The notes beneath the pieces were generated by a model. That model was not told where the DNA came from. It did not search any database and saw only the letters and a list, made by a program, of their open reading frames with translations. From Micromonospora eburnea (GTDB taxonomy: Bacteria; Actinomycetota; Actinomycetes; Mycobacteriales; Micromonosporaceae), in contig NZ_FMHY01000002.1 in the NCBI RefSeq assembly GCF_900090225.1, positions 2,294,001 through 2,358,000 of the forward strand: 64,000 nt of DNA, given 5' to 3'. The number at the start of each line of letters is the position of its first letter. The first letter of the stretch is position 1. Below are positions 44,801 to 53,037 of the stretch, piece by piece. Both the position numbers and the translations under genes were made by a program.

Positions 44801-45649
44801 GGCAGCACCGTCGGGGTCCTCGCGCCCACCGAGCGGACCGACTATTTCACCGCCCATCCGCAGGTCGCCTGGACGAGCATCGTGGCACCCGGCGTGGCCA
44901 ACAGCGGCGGGGCCTTCGACGGCCCGCGGAGCCGGACCGCCGGCCAGGAGACGACGAGCTGGTACAAGGCGCCCACCGGGATGTCCCTGTCGACCGACGG
45001 CAGGCCGCTGTTCCAGCGCGACGCCAACCGACTGCGGGTGAGTGTCCCCTGGTTCGGTGACGCCGGCGGACACGACGCCCTCGGCGCCTATCCGGACAGC
45101 CGTAGCGTCACCGTCAACGTAGACGGGCAGCCGGCGAAATACGACGGTGGCGTGATCATCCTGCCCGACGACGAGGCCACGATCACGGCCCGGGCGACCT
45201 GGCAGCGGCCGGTCGGGTTCGGCGCGATCCGCTGGTCGATCGGGATCGCGGAGGACACTGCGTGGACGTTCCGCACCAGCGCTGGGCAACAGGGCGCGCA
45301 GGGCGTCCCGGTGCCCGTGCTCGACCTGCCGCTCAGGCTGACCAACACGGTCCCCGGCGGCACCGCCGTGCCGTTGCGGTTGTCGGCCGTCACCAACAGG
45401 TCTGGCGGGAAGCCAGTTCCGGTCACCGGGGCCAAGGTCTGGTACGCGGCCGGATCGCAGAGTTCGGTCGCGGGAATCCCTGCCAGCGCCTGGACCGAGC
45501 TGCCGGTCACCGGCACGGGCACACAGCAGGCGGCCACCGTGCCCGCTGTGCCGGCGAGCAGCGGCTACGTCCATCTGAAGGTTGAACTCACGACCGCGGA
45601 CGGTGCCACCGTCACCCAGACAATGGTCCGGGCCTACGGCCTGGACTGA
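41855..45649 (+). CDS. Secreted S8 family subtilisin-like serine protease, large form
   Basis: This 1264-aa exported protease has a signal peptide at about residues 1-35 (VSVLAALAMVAALPALGAEA). A propeptide-like domain of about 200 residues follows. The subtilase domain carries Asp in VAVLDTGYDTGHPDL (about 253), His in NGHGTHTAS (about 285), the oxyanion Asn in FVIAAGNSGLPG, and Ser in YSGTSMATPHVAGGA (about 455). The remaining 750 residues are beta-rich: an Fn3-like part (PQKSLPVTQAPITFTNLGST), a PA-like insert (GKVALVAVQPPWPLGTVVRD, GAVAVIAYYPS) and further Ig-like segments. No wall-anchoring signal is visible. The ATG has AGGAGCT upstream. A divergent TrmB/LuxR regulator probably controls it, and a strong hairpin follows the stop. 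Confidence 0.93.
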   Translation: MSDHRRARGPVSVLAALAMVAALPALGAEAARAADQPAPPAVAAAPAGQLRAFTLVTGDEVTARVTADGGLADVRLRDVSGRDALFTTFTDAGGTYVLPAGIEAQIDTGQVDRDLFNITKLLADGYDDANRDTLPVIVTYATVQQADELAKRAPAGTQITARLSLIKGAAVRIRKDQAAGVWRSLAPASTPPAPSSDTAEKPSVQRLPAARIWLDEIVHSSDKSGDSGSPTVPLTGADVAHRLGFDGTGVKVAVLDTGYDTGHPDLAGRVVAEHSFIGWEGVEDRNGHGTHTASTVAGTGAASQGAYAGMAPGADLLIGKVLDNTGAGYTSGIIQGMQWAVDNGARVVSMSLGATGAECEGPDVDAVEALSDRALFVIAAGNSGLPGSVSTPGCGPGALTVGAVDRHNASAYFTSRGPVFGGTAAKPDIASQGVDVVAARAGGRGDLAYVAYSGTSMATPHVAGGAALVFDARPDLTPAEVKKVLTSSAGDTRSNVLEQGAGPMDVGRAVTQQVVGAPNLRLGDFSYPQKSLPVTQAPITFTNLGSTAVTLKLEVEELVGGDGVTPVPAAMVRPLASHLTVGGGQNASVPLRIDPGLPVKDAAYGTVTGRLVGTAKGVQVEVPFSLHLEEPSADVTVVGIDRFGNPAAAPSMWDLIDPTRGRAWHVGFGADGTTTTRLRLGTYTIAANVMTRDEPTNASGVTSVAFLARQNVKIDGDATITLDARDARPLSWQTDRASQPFGYTVGYTYDLTGSGIRLSSFATAPSYVDAVYTDSTGRRDERFTFGVTTRAYAPRATVATQAGPLDYWSVVQTPPLHGQGTAPLVAVDPAELLDQDLTGKVALVAVQPPWPLGTVVRDAARVGAVAVIAYYPSLVGKVTPPGESGASIPVLTVRSDEGARLAAAVAAGPVTLRWSGEQPETSPYVYNLAWLTTGTVATGTQRVHDSELSAQRAGYYTQGDSRTLWTDVQFRIPGMSSSLWAAGSTVGVLAPTERTDYFTAHPQVAWTSIVAPGVANSGGAFDGPRSRTAGQETTSWYKAPTGMSLSTDGRPLFQRDANRLRVSVPWFGDAGGHDALGAYPDSRSVTVNVDGQPAKYDGGVIILPDDEATITARATWQRPVGFGAIRWSIGIAEDTAWTFRTSAGQQGAQGVPVPVLDLPLRLTNTVPGGTAVPLRLSAVTNRSGGKPVPVTGAKVWYAAGSQSSVAGIPASAWTELPVTGTGTQQAATVPAVPASSGYVHLKVELTTADGATVTQTMVRAYGLD

Positions 45650-45664
45650 GCGGCGCCGGCGGCT

Positions 45665-45699
45665 CGGGGCCCGCGGCCGGATTCTGGTCGCGGGCCCCG
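45665..45699. terminator. Hairpin terminator between subtilase and chitinase genes
   Basis: GGGGCCCGCG pairs with CGCGGGCCCC (plus a flanking C-G pair) around a 13-nt loop, 16 bases after the subtilase stop. It lies 150 bases beyond the convergent chitinase gene and mainly serves the subtilase. Confidence 0.7.
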
Positions 45700-45848
45700 C
45701 CGTCGGCGATGCCCGGGTTGCCGCCCCCGGCGTCGAACCCGTCGTAAAAGATGAGGATCGAGCCAGGGCGCGTCCTGGACGGCACCGCCTCAAGAGGATC
45801 TACCTACATCGGCCCCTCTCCGCGCTCGTGGCGCATATGAAGATCAAG

Positions 45849-47885
45849 CTAGGGGAGGGCGTTCAGGAACGGCTTATGGCTGTTCATGAACTCCCAGCCG
45901 TAGTACCGATCCCAGTTGATGGACCAGGTCATGAGGCCGCGTAGGTTCGGTGACGTGCCGCCTCGCAGGGCGTACCCCCCGCAGGACGTGCCGCGGACCA
46001 GGCAGTTGAGGGCGGCCTGGACTGCCGCGGGCGAGGTGAAGCCGTTGCCGGCGCTGCCCGCGGCGGGGGTGCCGAACGCGATCTGGTCCTGGCGGAGGGC
46101 GGGGAACGTGAAGCCGGTGCCCGCGACCGGGAATCCGGCGGCGAGCATGTCGGTCATGGCGATGTGGAAGTCCGCGCCGCCCATGGTGTGGTACTGGTTG
46201 TCCAGGCCCATGATGGGCCCGGAGTTGTAGTCCTGGACGTGCAGGACCGTGATGTCGTTACGCAGGGCGTAGATGACGGGAAGGTACGCCCCGGCGCGCC
46301 GGTCGCAGCCACCACAGTTGCCGCCGTAGAACTGGTATCCGAGCTGGACGAAGAACGTCTCGGGCGCCATCGTCAGCACGAATCCGTCGCCGTAGCGGGC
46401 TTTCAGGGTCTTCAGGGCGGAGATGAGGTTGACGATGACCGGCGTGGTCGGGCTGGCGACGTTGTTGTCTCCCGCGTTGAGGGTCAGCGAATGGCCCTCG
46501 AAGTCCACGTCCAGTCCGTTGAGGCCGTAGCGGTCGATGATGGCGCTCACCGAGCTGACGAAGGCGTCCCGCGCGGCCGTGGTGTTCAGCTGCACCTGGC
46601 CGTTCTGCCCGCCGATCGACAGCAGGATCTTTTTGCCCTGCGCCTGCTTGGCCCGGATGGCCGCGACGAAGTCGGCGTCGCTTTCCACGTTCGGGCATTC
46701 GGCCGCCGGGCACCGGTTGAACCGGATATCGCCGGAGGTCACCGACGTCGGTTCGCCGAAGGACAGGTTGATGATGTCCCACGCCGCCGGCACGTCGGCC
46801 AGCCGCAGGTAGCCGCTGCCGTTCGCGAAGCTTGCGTGCAGGTAGCCGATCAGCGCGTGCTTGGGCAGTCCGGTGTTGCCGCATCCCGTCGTGGTCCCGC
46901 TCACCGCGCCACTCCTGGCCGACTCACCATTTCCGTTGTACGCCGTGACGGTGTACGAGTGGGTCGAGCAGGTGGGCAGCCCGCTGACCGTCGCGGTGGT
47001 GCCGGTCCCCGTGGCGACCCGGGTCGCGCCTTCGTAGACGTAGTACCCGGTCGCACCGCTGGAGGCGTTCCACTGCAACGAGATCGACGTGTTCGTGGTG
47101 CCCGTGATGGTCAGGCCCGACGGAGTCGGGGGTGCGCTCGTGCAGCCGGTCGTGGTGACGGTGACCGTGCCGGACTTCGCCGACTCGCCGTTGGCGTTGT
47201 ACGCCGCCACCGCGTACGTGTGAGTGGAGCAGGTGGCCAGGCCGGTGATCGTGGCGCTCATCGCGGTCGTGTCGGCCCGGATGGTGGTGCCTTCGTAGAC
47301 CCGGTAGCCGGTCACGGTCCCGCTCGACGGGCCCCAGGACAGCGCTACCGACGTGTTCGTGATCGAGCCCAGGGTCGGGGTGCCGGGCACGCCCGGTGGC
47401 GCGGCGCCGCCTGGGCCGTCGAGTGAGATGTCGTCGGCGAAGTACGTGCCCTGGCCGTACCAGCCGTGGGTGTAGACCTCGACGCTGGTCTGGTTGGCCG
47501 CTGTCGTGAAGTTCACGGTCAGCTGCGTGTAGTTCGCCGCGTTCGGCGTCCACGTAGACGCCCCGCCGGTGATGCCGAGGTAGACGTAGCTGCCGCGGAC
47601 CCACCCGGTGAGGCTGTACGTCGTGTTGGGCAGCACGGCGACGGTCTGCGTGCATTGGGCGGTGTCGGAGGCCGACGCCGGGCCCTGCAGCGCTTTGGTG
47701 CCGGTGTGCACGGGTGTGGTGACGACCGAGCCGAGGCTGCAGGTCCATGGCGCGAGCACGCCCGATTCGAAGCCCGGGTTGCTCAGCAGGTTGGCCGCGG
47801 CGGCGGGGGCAGCGCCGACGACTGCGCCCACCGCGACGGCCAGGGTCGTCGCCGACGTCAAGAGCAGGTATCGAAGACTGTTCAT
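45849..47885 (-). CDS. Secreted GH18 chitinase with carbohydrate-binding and two fibronectin-III domains
   Basis: This 678-aa enzyme has a signal peptide at residues 1-32 (LLLTSATTLAVAVGAVVGAA). A CBM4/9-like beta-sandwich comes next (NLLSNPGFESGVLAPWTCSL, QTSVEVYTHGWYGQGTYFAD). Two Fn3 domains follow (PGTPTLGSITNTSVALSWGP and PTPSGLTITGTTNTSISLQW, each ending ATCSTHTYAVAAYN- or PTCSTHSYTVTAYN-like). The GH18 barrel at about 355-678 has the active-site strand GLDVDFEG (DxDxE with the proton-donor Glu), ILLSIGGQNG before it, and MTWSINWDRYYGW near the end with the conserved Trp. It hydrolyses chitin outside the cell. The ATG lacks a strong ribosome site. A perfect palindrome, 47896-47912, sits just upstream. 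Confidence 0.94.
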   Translation of the reverse strand: MNSLRYLLLTSATTLAVAVGAVVGAAPAAAANLLSNPGFESGVLAPWTCSLGSVVTTPVHTGTKALQGPASASDTAQCTQTVAVLPNTTYSLTGWVRGSYVYLGITGGASTWTPNAANYTQLTVNFTTAANQTSVEVYTHGWYGQGTYFADDISLDGPGGAAPPGVPGTPTLGSITNTSVALSWGPSSGTVTGYRVYEGTTIRADTTAMSATITGLATCSTHTYAVAAYNANGESAKSGTVTVTTTGCTSAPPTPSGLTITGTTNTSISLQWNASSGATGYYVYEGATRVATGTGTTATVSGLPTCSTHSYTVTAYNGNGESARSGAVSGTTTGCGNTGLPKHALIGYLHASFANGSGYLRLADVPAAWDIINLSFGEPTSVTSGDIRFNRCPAAECPNVESDADFVAAIRAKQAQGKKILLSIGGQNGQVQLNTTAARDAFVSSVSAIIDRYGLNGLDVDFEGHSLTLNAGDNNVASPTTPVIVNLISALKTLKARYGDGFVLTMAPETFFVQLGYQFYGGNCGGCDRRAGAYLPVIYALRNDITVLHVQDYNSGPIMGLDNQYHTMGGADFHIAMTDMLAAGFPVAGTGFTFPALRQDQIAFGTPAAGSAGNGFTSPAAVQAALNCLVRGTSCGGYALRGGTSPNLRGLMTWSINWDRYYGWEFMNSHKPFLNALP

Positions 47886-47895
47886 GCGTATATTA

Positions 47896-47912
47896 TTAGG
47901 AAAGTTTCCTAA
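47896..47912. promoter_or_regulatory. Perfect 17-bp palindromic operator before the chitinase start
   Basis: TTAGGAAA-G-TTTCCTAA is an exact palindrome 10-26 bases upstream of the chitinase ATG, in the only A+T-rich island of the region. Its place would block transcription start or translation if bound. It differs from the DasR site and from the CelR-type site known in actinomycetes. The binding protein is unidentified; a ROK- or LacI-type sugar repressor is an inference. Confidence 0.7.
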
Positions 47913-48066
47913 CCTTTCTAGGGCCGCCCCCGGGTGATGAAGCCGAGGACCTCCGGCCAAGCCTGTCGAGCAGCGATCGTGCGGTTGGAGATTGAGCGCC
48001 GCAGCGGCGCTGCCGACCCGGATCCCCTCCCGCAGGTCGCCGAGATCCCGCCTCTATGGTGGGCCG

Positions 48067-48501
48067 ATGGCGTCGGTCAGGCAGATCCAGGTCACCTTCG
48101 ATTGCGCAGAACCTGAGCGCGTCGCTCGTTTCTGGTGCGAGGTGTTGGGGTACGTCGTACCGCCGCCCCCGGAGGGGTTTGCCACCTGGACCGATTTCGA
48201 TCGCACGCTGCCGCCTGAGAAGCAGGGCTCAGCGTTCGCCTGCAGTGATCCCTCAGGGGTGGGCCCGCGACTGTACTTCCAGCGCGTTCCCGAAGGCAAG
48301 GTCGTCAAGAACCGGCTGCATCTTGACGTACGGGTCGGCACCGGGCTCGTGGGTGAAGAGCGCCTGGCCGCACTCGAGGCCGAATGCGCACGACTGGTCG
48401 CGCTCGGCGCGGTACGCGTGCGACTACTGCGCGCCGACGGCGACAACGAGTCGTGCCTCGTGATGCAGGACATCGAGGGCAACGAGTTCTGCCTCGACTG
48501 A
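48067..48501 (+). CDS. VOC family (glyoxalase-like) protein
   Basis: This 144-aa protein is of the VOC superfamily. It begins RQIQVTFDCAEPERVARFWC, then EVLGYVVPPPPEGFATW, and ends LVMQDIEGNEFCLD, the metal-site strand of the fold. The middle contains RLYFQRVPEGKVVKNRLHLD, whose His is a metal ligand in this group. Members include glyoxalases, dioxygenases and antibiotic-resistance proteins; this subgroup is mostly uncharacterised. The ATG at 48067 matches the usual family start. It is divergent from the chitinase. It does not form an operon with its neighbours. Confidence 0.88.
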   Translation: MASVRQIQVTFDCAEPERVARFWCEVLGYVVPPPPEGFATWTDFDRTLPPEKQGSAFACSDPSGVGPRLYFQRVPEGKVVKNRLHLDVRVGTGLVGEERLAALEAECARLVALGAVRVRLLRADGDNESCLVMQDIEGNEFCLD

Positions 48502-48679
48502 GTGACCGCGAAGGTGACACCCTCGCGAGTCGACTGGTCCAGCACTACCGGCCGATCCGGCTCTGGCAAACGGTGCCGGCCTCCCGCTCGGCACGCTGGG
48601 GCCGACCGGCTGGGTTGCCGGCCTGCTCCAGCGGGCCGCGACCGGGCTGACCGGGTTCGCCGACGCCTCGACACAGCGG

Positions 48680-49453
48680 TCAAGGCCGCGCCGGGGCGTG
48701 TCCTCGGGGCGTGAGGGGGGTGTTATCCGAACGTGAGGAGAAGGCGGCCTGCTGCTTCCATCGTTCGATGTTCACGCCCGCCACGAGCAGCCACAGGCAG
48801 AGCGTTCCTTCGCCGAGGAGCGCGGGCAACTGGATCCAGGGGACCAGGTGGGCGGCGAACCCCGGTGCCAGGATGTTGGTGAAGCTGTAGATCAGGTAGG
48901 CGAGGCCGTCGATCGCGAGCAGGACGCCGATCGTCGTGGGGAGGAACCTCGACCTGAGGAGCAGATAGCCCATGCAGAGGAGGTCGAAGCCGAAGAACAC
49001 CGTGTGGATGGTGTAGTCGATGCCGGACAGGTCGCCGGGCAGGTAGGCCAGGGCCTGCAGCTGTGCCGCCGGAAGCGCGTTCGCGTAGGGGCCGTCGCCC
49101 GTGAGGACCAAAGGCGCGAACTGGTTGACCAGGCCGGCGGCCTCGATGGCGGTGCCGACCAGGATGAAGAACACGTCCAGCAGGGCGAGCCGTCGGTTCA
49201 CCACCTTGAGCAGGTCATAGAAGATGACTGCCAGGCCGACGTTGGTCACGGTGACCACCACGTGCGCGGCGAGGCCGGACCGGTAGAGCAGCTCATGGCT
49301 CGCGATATTGTGGGCCGTGGTCACCGGATCGGGCGTGACCAGCATGGCGGGGACAACGCTGATGGCGAAGGCACCCCCGACGATGTTGATGAGGTAGAGC
49401 AGGCCGGCAGCCCGGGCCAGCCGGCGCGGTGAGGCGCCCGCAGCGGAATCCAT
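48680..49453 (-). CDS. DUF4386 integral membrane protein
   Basis: This 257-aa protein has about six or seven membrane helices and typical DUF4386 segments: RLARAAGLLYLINIVGGAFA, NVGLAVIFYDLLKVVNRRLA, LLDVFFILVGTAIEAAGLVN and FFGFDLLCMGYLLLRSRFLP. No function has been assigned to the family. Its ATG overlaps the stop of the preceding small gene (TGATG), so the two are coupled. The last 25 residues are polar and cytoplasmic. Confidence 0.87.
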   Translation of the reverse strand: MDSAAGASPRRLARAAGLLYLINIVGGAFAISVVPAMLVTPDPVTTAHNIASHELLYRSGLAAHVVVTVTNVGLAVIFYDLLKVVNRRLALLDVFFILVGTAIEAAGLVNQFAPLVLTGDGPYANALPAAQLQALAYLPGDLSGIDYTIHTVFFGFDLLCMGYLLLRSRFLPTTIGVLLAIDGLAYLIYSFTNILAPGFAAHLVPWIQLPALLGEGTLCLWLLVAGVNIERWKQQAAFSSRSDNTPLTPRGHAPARP

Positions 49454-49695
49454 CACAGGCCTTCCTTGACGCGTGCGGATGACGATGCTCCGACGGCCGG
49501 CATCGACTGCAGGGTGATGACCTCGTGGCCGCGCAGCGCCTCGAGGAACGGTTGGAAGCTGCCGGCGACGAGGCAGCGCACGACCGGACCGGCGGCCTCG
49601 ACGGCGCTGACGCCGGACGCCCGCTCGATCTGTCGCACCGGGGGCGCGTCAACAAAGCTGATCTCGACCCGCCAGGCCGGATGTTTCGTAGTCAT
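49453..49695 (-). CDS. Small conserved-looking protein upstream of DUF4386 gene
   Basis: This is an 80-aa soluble peptide (MTTKHPAWRVEISFVDAPPV, RQIERASGVSAVEAAGPVVR, GSFQPFLEALRGHEVITLQS). The alternation of strands and helices, translational coupling by TGATG with the DUF4386 gene, and short spacing support a real gene. I do not recognise a family. An ATG 16 codons earlier is the other start; the chosen one gives the more regular N-terminus. It is divergent from the LAL regulator, with about 106 bases between. Confidence 0.55.
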   Translation of the reverse strand: MTTKHPAWRVEISFVDAPPVRQIERASGVSAVEAAGPVVRCLVAGSFQPFLEALRGHEVITLQSMPAVGASSSARVKEGL

Positions 49696-49801
49696 GATCG
49701 AGAATCTAGGGAGCGCGGAGGGCGTCGCCATCAGTGCAACCACTGAGCCGGTACTGAGCGGCCGACATTGGGAAGATCACGGTCCGTAGTACGGTCGGTC
49801 G

Positions 49802-52096
49802 GTGCCCAGACCCACTCACCGATCGGGCAACCTGCCCGTCGAAGCGACGAGCTTCGTCGGCCGTCGTCACGAGCTGGCCGAGGCCAGGAAGAAGTTGACC
49901 GCCGCGCGGCTGGTCAGCCTGGTCGGGCCGGGTGGGGTGGGCAAGACGCGTCTGGCGCTCCGCGTCGCGACCGACCTCCGGCGTGGGTTCGGCGACGGCG
50001 CCTGGCTGGTCGAACTCGCCGAACTGGCGGATCCGGCGCTCGTCGGCCATGCCGTCCTGGCCGCTCTCGGCCTGCGCGACCAGGCCGCGACCGAGCCGGC
50101 GGCCCTGCTGCGGCCCTACCTCAGGGACAAGCAGTTGCTGCTGGTCGTCGACAACTGCGAGCACCTGCTCGACGCGGCCGCCCGACTCGTCGCCGATGTG
50201 ATCACTACAGCGCCGGGGGTACGCGTGATCGCGACCAGCCGGGAGCCGTTGTCGGTGGCCGGTGAGCACGTGCTGCCCGTTCCTCCGCTCCAACTGCCGT
50301 CACCGTGCGCCTCCGAGCCCCTCGCCCAGCTTCGCCAGAACGAGGCGGTCACCCTCTTCGTCGAGCGTGCCGCAGCCGCGTCGGGCAGCTTCGGCCTGAC
50401 CACCGGCAACCAGGCCGCGGTCGTCGATGTGTGCCGCCGGCTCGACGGGTTGCCGTTGGCGATCGAGCTGGCGGCGGTGCGCACGCGGGCGCTGAGCCCC
50501 GAGCAGATCCGCGATCGGCTCAGCGGCCGGTTCGACCTGCTCACCGGCGGCAGTCGAGCCGCGCTGCCGCGCCATCAGACGCTGCGCACCACGATCGAGT
50601 GGAGCTACAGCCTGCTGGCGCCGGCCGAGCGGACGCTGTTGGCGCGGTTGGGCGTGTTCGCCGGTCGGTTCACCCTCGACGATGTCGAGGCGGTGTGCTG
50701 CGGCGACGACCTGCCGGCACCAGGTGCGCTCGACCTGTTGTCGTCGTTGCTGGACAAATCGCTGGCGACCAAGGAGGAGGTCGCCGGCACCGCCTGCTAC
50801 CGGCTGCACGAGACGATGCGTGAGTACGCCCGCCTCAAACTGCGGGAGGCTGGCGAGGAAGAAATCGTCGAGGAGCGCTGCGCCGATTACTACCTGGCGT
50901 GTTGTCGGCAGTTCGCGGCGGAGGGACGCTTCCGGCTGCTCGACTGGCTGGCCTGGGCGGAACTGGAAGTCGACAATGTCCGAGCCGTCCTGCGCCGCTG
51001 TGCCGACCGGCGCGACTTCCGGCGCGGAGTAGACATCGCTACCGGCCTGATCTGGTACTGGGTCACCCGCGCCACGACCGAGGGGGTGCGGTGGCTCGAC
51101 GAGTTGCTCGCCGGGGTCGCTGATCCGGTCGCGCACCCGTGGTCGTACTTCGTCCGTGGGTTCCTCGCTGTGCTGCAGAACGACCCGGCGGCGGCCATGC
51201 CGGCGCTCGACCGCGCCGTGGCGGCGGCCCGCTCCGCGGGACAGTCGGATGTGCTGGCGCAGTCGCTGGCCATGGCGTCGGTCGCCGCGAACCTGGCCGG
51301 CGATCGAGCGTCCGCCGTACGGCTGCTCGACCGGGCCCGCGTCGCCGCCACCGGCCTGGACGACCTGGGTACCACCCTCATGCTGCACCAGGCCCCGGCG
51401 CTCAACGGCCTCCTCGACGGCGACCTCGACACCGTCAGGTCCGCCGCAGGGGAGGGCGCGCGGCTCAGCCGCGAAGCGGGCGACCTGTACAGCCTCGACA
51501 TGATGCTGATGAACCAGGGCTTCGCCGCGCTGCTCACCGGCGACCTTCCCGAGGCCGAGCAGCGGTTTACCGAAGCGCTGCGCATCGCCCACCAACTCGA
51601 CGACCGGGTGGCCCAATGCCACCTGCTCGGCGCGCTCGGCTGCTGTGCGGCTGCCTCGCGCGAGTCGCGGCTGGCAGCACGGCTCCTCGGGGCGATGGAA
51701 CGCCTGCGCGACGAAGCGGGCGCGCGCGTCAACGCGGGAATGGCTCCGGCCCTGACTCAGGCCGCCGCGTCGGTGACGGCCGCGCTCGGTCCGAGATTCG
51801 AGTCGGAGTTCACCGCTGGGCAGCAGTTGAACCGAGACGCTGCGGTACGGCTCGCACTCCGTGAGCTCCCTTCTCCGGCCGCCGTAAACCCGGAACGCGG
51901 CAGCGCGGGGATTCTCGGCGAGCGCGAAACCGACGTCGCGCGGCTGGTCGCTGACGGTCTTACCAACAAGCAGATCGGGGCACGCCTGTTCATCTCCGAA
52001 CGCACCGTCGAAACCCACGTACGCAACATCCTCAACAAGCTCGGCTTCACCTCAAGGGCCCAGATCGCCGCCTGGATGGCCACGCCGGACCACTGA
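49802..52096 (+). CDS. LuxR-family regulator with NB-ARC ATPase and TPR-like domains (LAL-like)
   Basis: This 764-aa STAND regulator has a P-loop at residues 41-50 (VGPGGVGKTR) and a Walker B in KQLLLVVDNCEHLLDAAARL. The RxxLxxxxE-type sensor is in VIATSREPLSVAGE and the GLPLAIELAAVRTR motif is typical. A winged-helix part (HQTLRTTIEWSYSLLAPAER) leads to TPR-like repeats at about 390-650. The LuxR helix-turn-helix occupies the last 65 residues (LGERETDVARLVADGLTNKQ, ARLFISERTVETHVRNILNK). It likely binds a ligand through the repeats and activates a promoter. The start is GTG. The neighbouring DUF4386 pair is divergent and is a candidate target. Confidence 0.9.
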   Translation: MPRPTHRSGNLPVEATSFVGRRHELAEARKKLTAARLVSLVGPGGVGKTRLALRVATDLRRGFGDGAWLVELAELADPALVGHAVLAALGLRDQAATEPAALLRPYLRDKQLLLVVDNCEHLLDAAARLVADVITTAPGVRVIATSREPLSVAGEHVLPVPPLQLPSPCASEPLAQLRQNEAVTLFVERAAAASGSFGLTTGNQAAVVDVCRRLDGLPLAIELAAVRTRALSPEQIRDRLSGRFDLLTGGSRAALPRHQTLRTTIEWSYSLLAPAERTLLARLGVFAGRFTLDDVEAVCCGDDLPAPGALDLLSSLLDKSLATKEEVAGTACYRLHETMREYARLKLREAGEEEIVEERCADYYLACCRQFAAEGRFRLLDWLAWAELEVDNVRAVLRRCADRRDFRRGVDIATGLIWYWVTRATTEGVRWLDELLAGVADPVAHPWSYFVRGFLAVLQNDPAAAMPALDRAVAAARSAGQSDVLAQSLAMASVAANLAGDRASAVRLLDRARVAATGLDDLGTTLMLHQAPALNGLLDGDLDTVRSAAGEGARLSREAGDLYSLDMMLMNQGFAALLTGDLPEAEQRFTEALRIAHQLDDRVAQCHLLGALGCCAAASRESRLAARLLGAMERLRDEAGARVNAGMAPALTQAAASVTAALGPRFESEFTAGQQLNRDAAVRLALRELPSPAAVNPERGSAGILGERETDVARLVADGLTNKQIGARLFISERTVETHVRNILNKLGFTSRAQIAAWMATPDH

Positions 52097-52261
52097 GCCT
52101 TCTCCAAGCTGATCTTGCAGCTCATGGTGGGTGCAGGCAGCCCGGACACCGGTGAAGGCGAGGCTCCAGGTGAGACAGCAGTCGGTGCCCTGCCCATTGC
52201 CTGTCCGGTCAGGGTGTTGAGCGCTTGGACGCTGAGGTGGAAGGAAGAAGAGTCTGGTGGG

Positions 52262-52440
52262 TCATTTCTTCGGGTGCGTTCCGAGGTAGGCGAGTACTGC
52301 GGTGACGCGGCGGTGGCTGCTGTCGTCCGGGGGCAGGTCGAGCTTGGCGAAGATGTTGCTGATGTGCTTGTGCACGGCGCGATCGGTGACGTGCAGGCGG
52401 GCTGCGGTTACCCCGAGCCGAACCCACAGCTCATCGGGCC
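52262..52440 (-). pseudogene. C-terminal HTH remnant of a LuxR-type response regulator
   Basis: A clean peptide RLHVTDRAVHKHISNIFAKL, then DLPPDDSSHRRVTAVLAYL, is the recognition helix and end of a NarL/FixJ-type response regulator. It is followed by the stop at 52262. Upstream of about 52440 the sequence belongs to the next gene region, and neither receiver domain nor HTH start is found. It probably remains from a deleted two-component gene. Confidence 0.6.
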
Positions 52441-52458
52441 GGCAGGGTGAACGCCAAG

Positions 52459-53037
52459 CTAAGGTCCTTCGCGCCGGGCGGCTCCGAGGAAGGCGTACGT
52501 CAGGAGGCCCGTGACCGCCAGGATGGCTGCGATCGCCGCCGCGGGTCGGCTGGTGTGGGGCTGGCCCTGCCACGTGGCGAGAGCCTTCCACGTGCTCGAC
52601 TGGGGAAACAGGGCGGCGACGACCGTCCAGCCCAGCGGGAGGAACCAGGCGCGGGCGGCGCCAACGACCGTCGCGCACATGGCGGTCAGGCCCAGCAGGC
52701 CGGCGGCGTCGCGCAGCACCAGCGCGGCAGGGCCGAAACGGGCGCCAGTGGGCAGGGTGGCGAGCAGCACGACGAACACGAGCGCCAGCGCGGCCAGCAG
52801 GTGCAGTGCCCGCCACCGGGTCCAGCGTAACGAGGCTGAGCGTTCCAGGTCCTCGTCCGGGGTGGCCAGCGTGGTCGACAGGACCGCCACCATCAGCACG
52901 ACCGTCAGCACGACGATCAGGGCACCGGCGTCGCGGTCGTCGGAGAGGGTCAGCCACAGGGCCCAGATCAGGGCCGCGGCGCCGACGGACGCGGCCAGGG
53001 CCAGTGGTACGCGTCGCGCGCGCAGGTAGAGGCTCAC
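52459..53037 (-). CDS. Integral membrane protein, last gene of the sigma/ABC operon
   Basis: This 192-aa protein has about five membrane helices: VPLALAASVGAAALIWALWL, ALIVVLTVVLMVAVLSTTLA, ALHLLAALALVFVVLLATLP, AAGLLGLTAMCATVVGAARA, and AAIAAILAVTGLLTYAFLGA. A central loop is acidic (TPDEDLERSASLRWTRWRAL). The GTG start overlaps the stop of the preceding permease gene by four bases. It is probably a further membrane component of that ABC exporter; no family is recognised. Confidence 0.75.
   Translation of the reverse strand: MSLYLRARRVPLALAASVGAAALIWALWLTLSDDRDAGALIVVLTVVLMVAVLSTTLATPDEDLERSASLRWTRWRALHLLAALALVFVVLLATLPTGARFGPAALVLRDAAGLLGLTAMCATVVGAARAWFLPLGWTVVAALFPQSSTWKALATWQGQPHTSRPAAAIAAILAVTGLLTYAFLGAARREGP

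Noticed and set aside
42092..45793. Very long open frame antisense to the subtilase gene
   Set aside because: It is a shadow of the high-GC third-codon pattern of the real gene; the peptide is Arg/Gly/His-rich and has no family features.
46164..47426. Open frame antisense to the chitinase
   Set aside because: It overlaps the Fn3 and GH18 domains entirely and is low in complexity.
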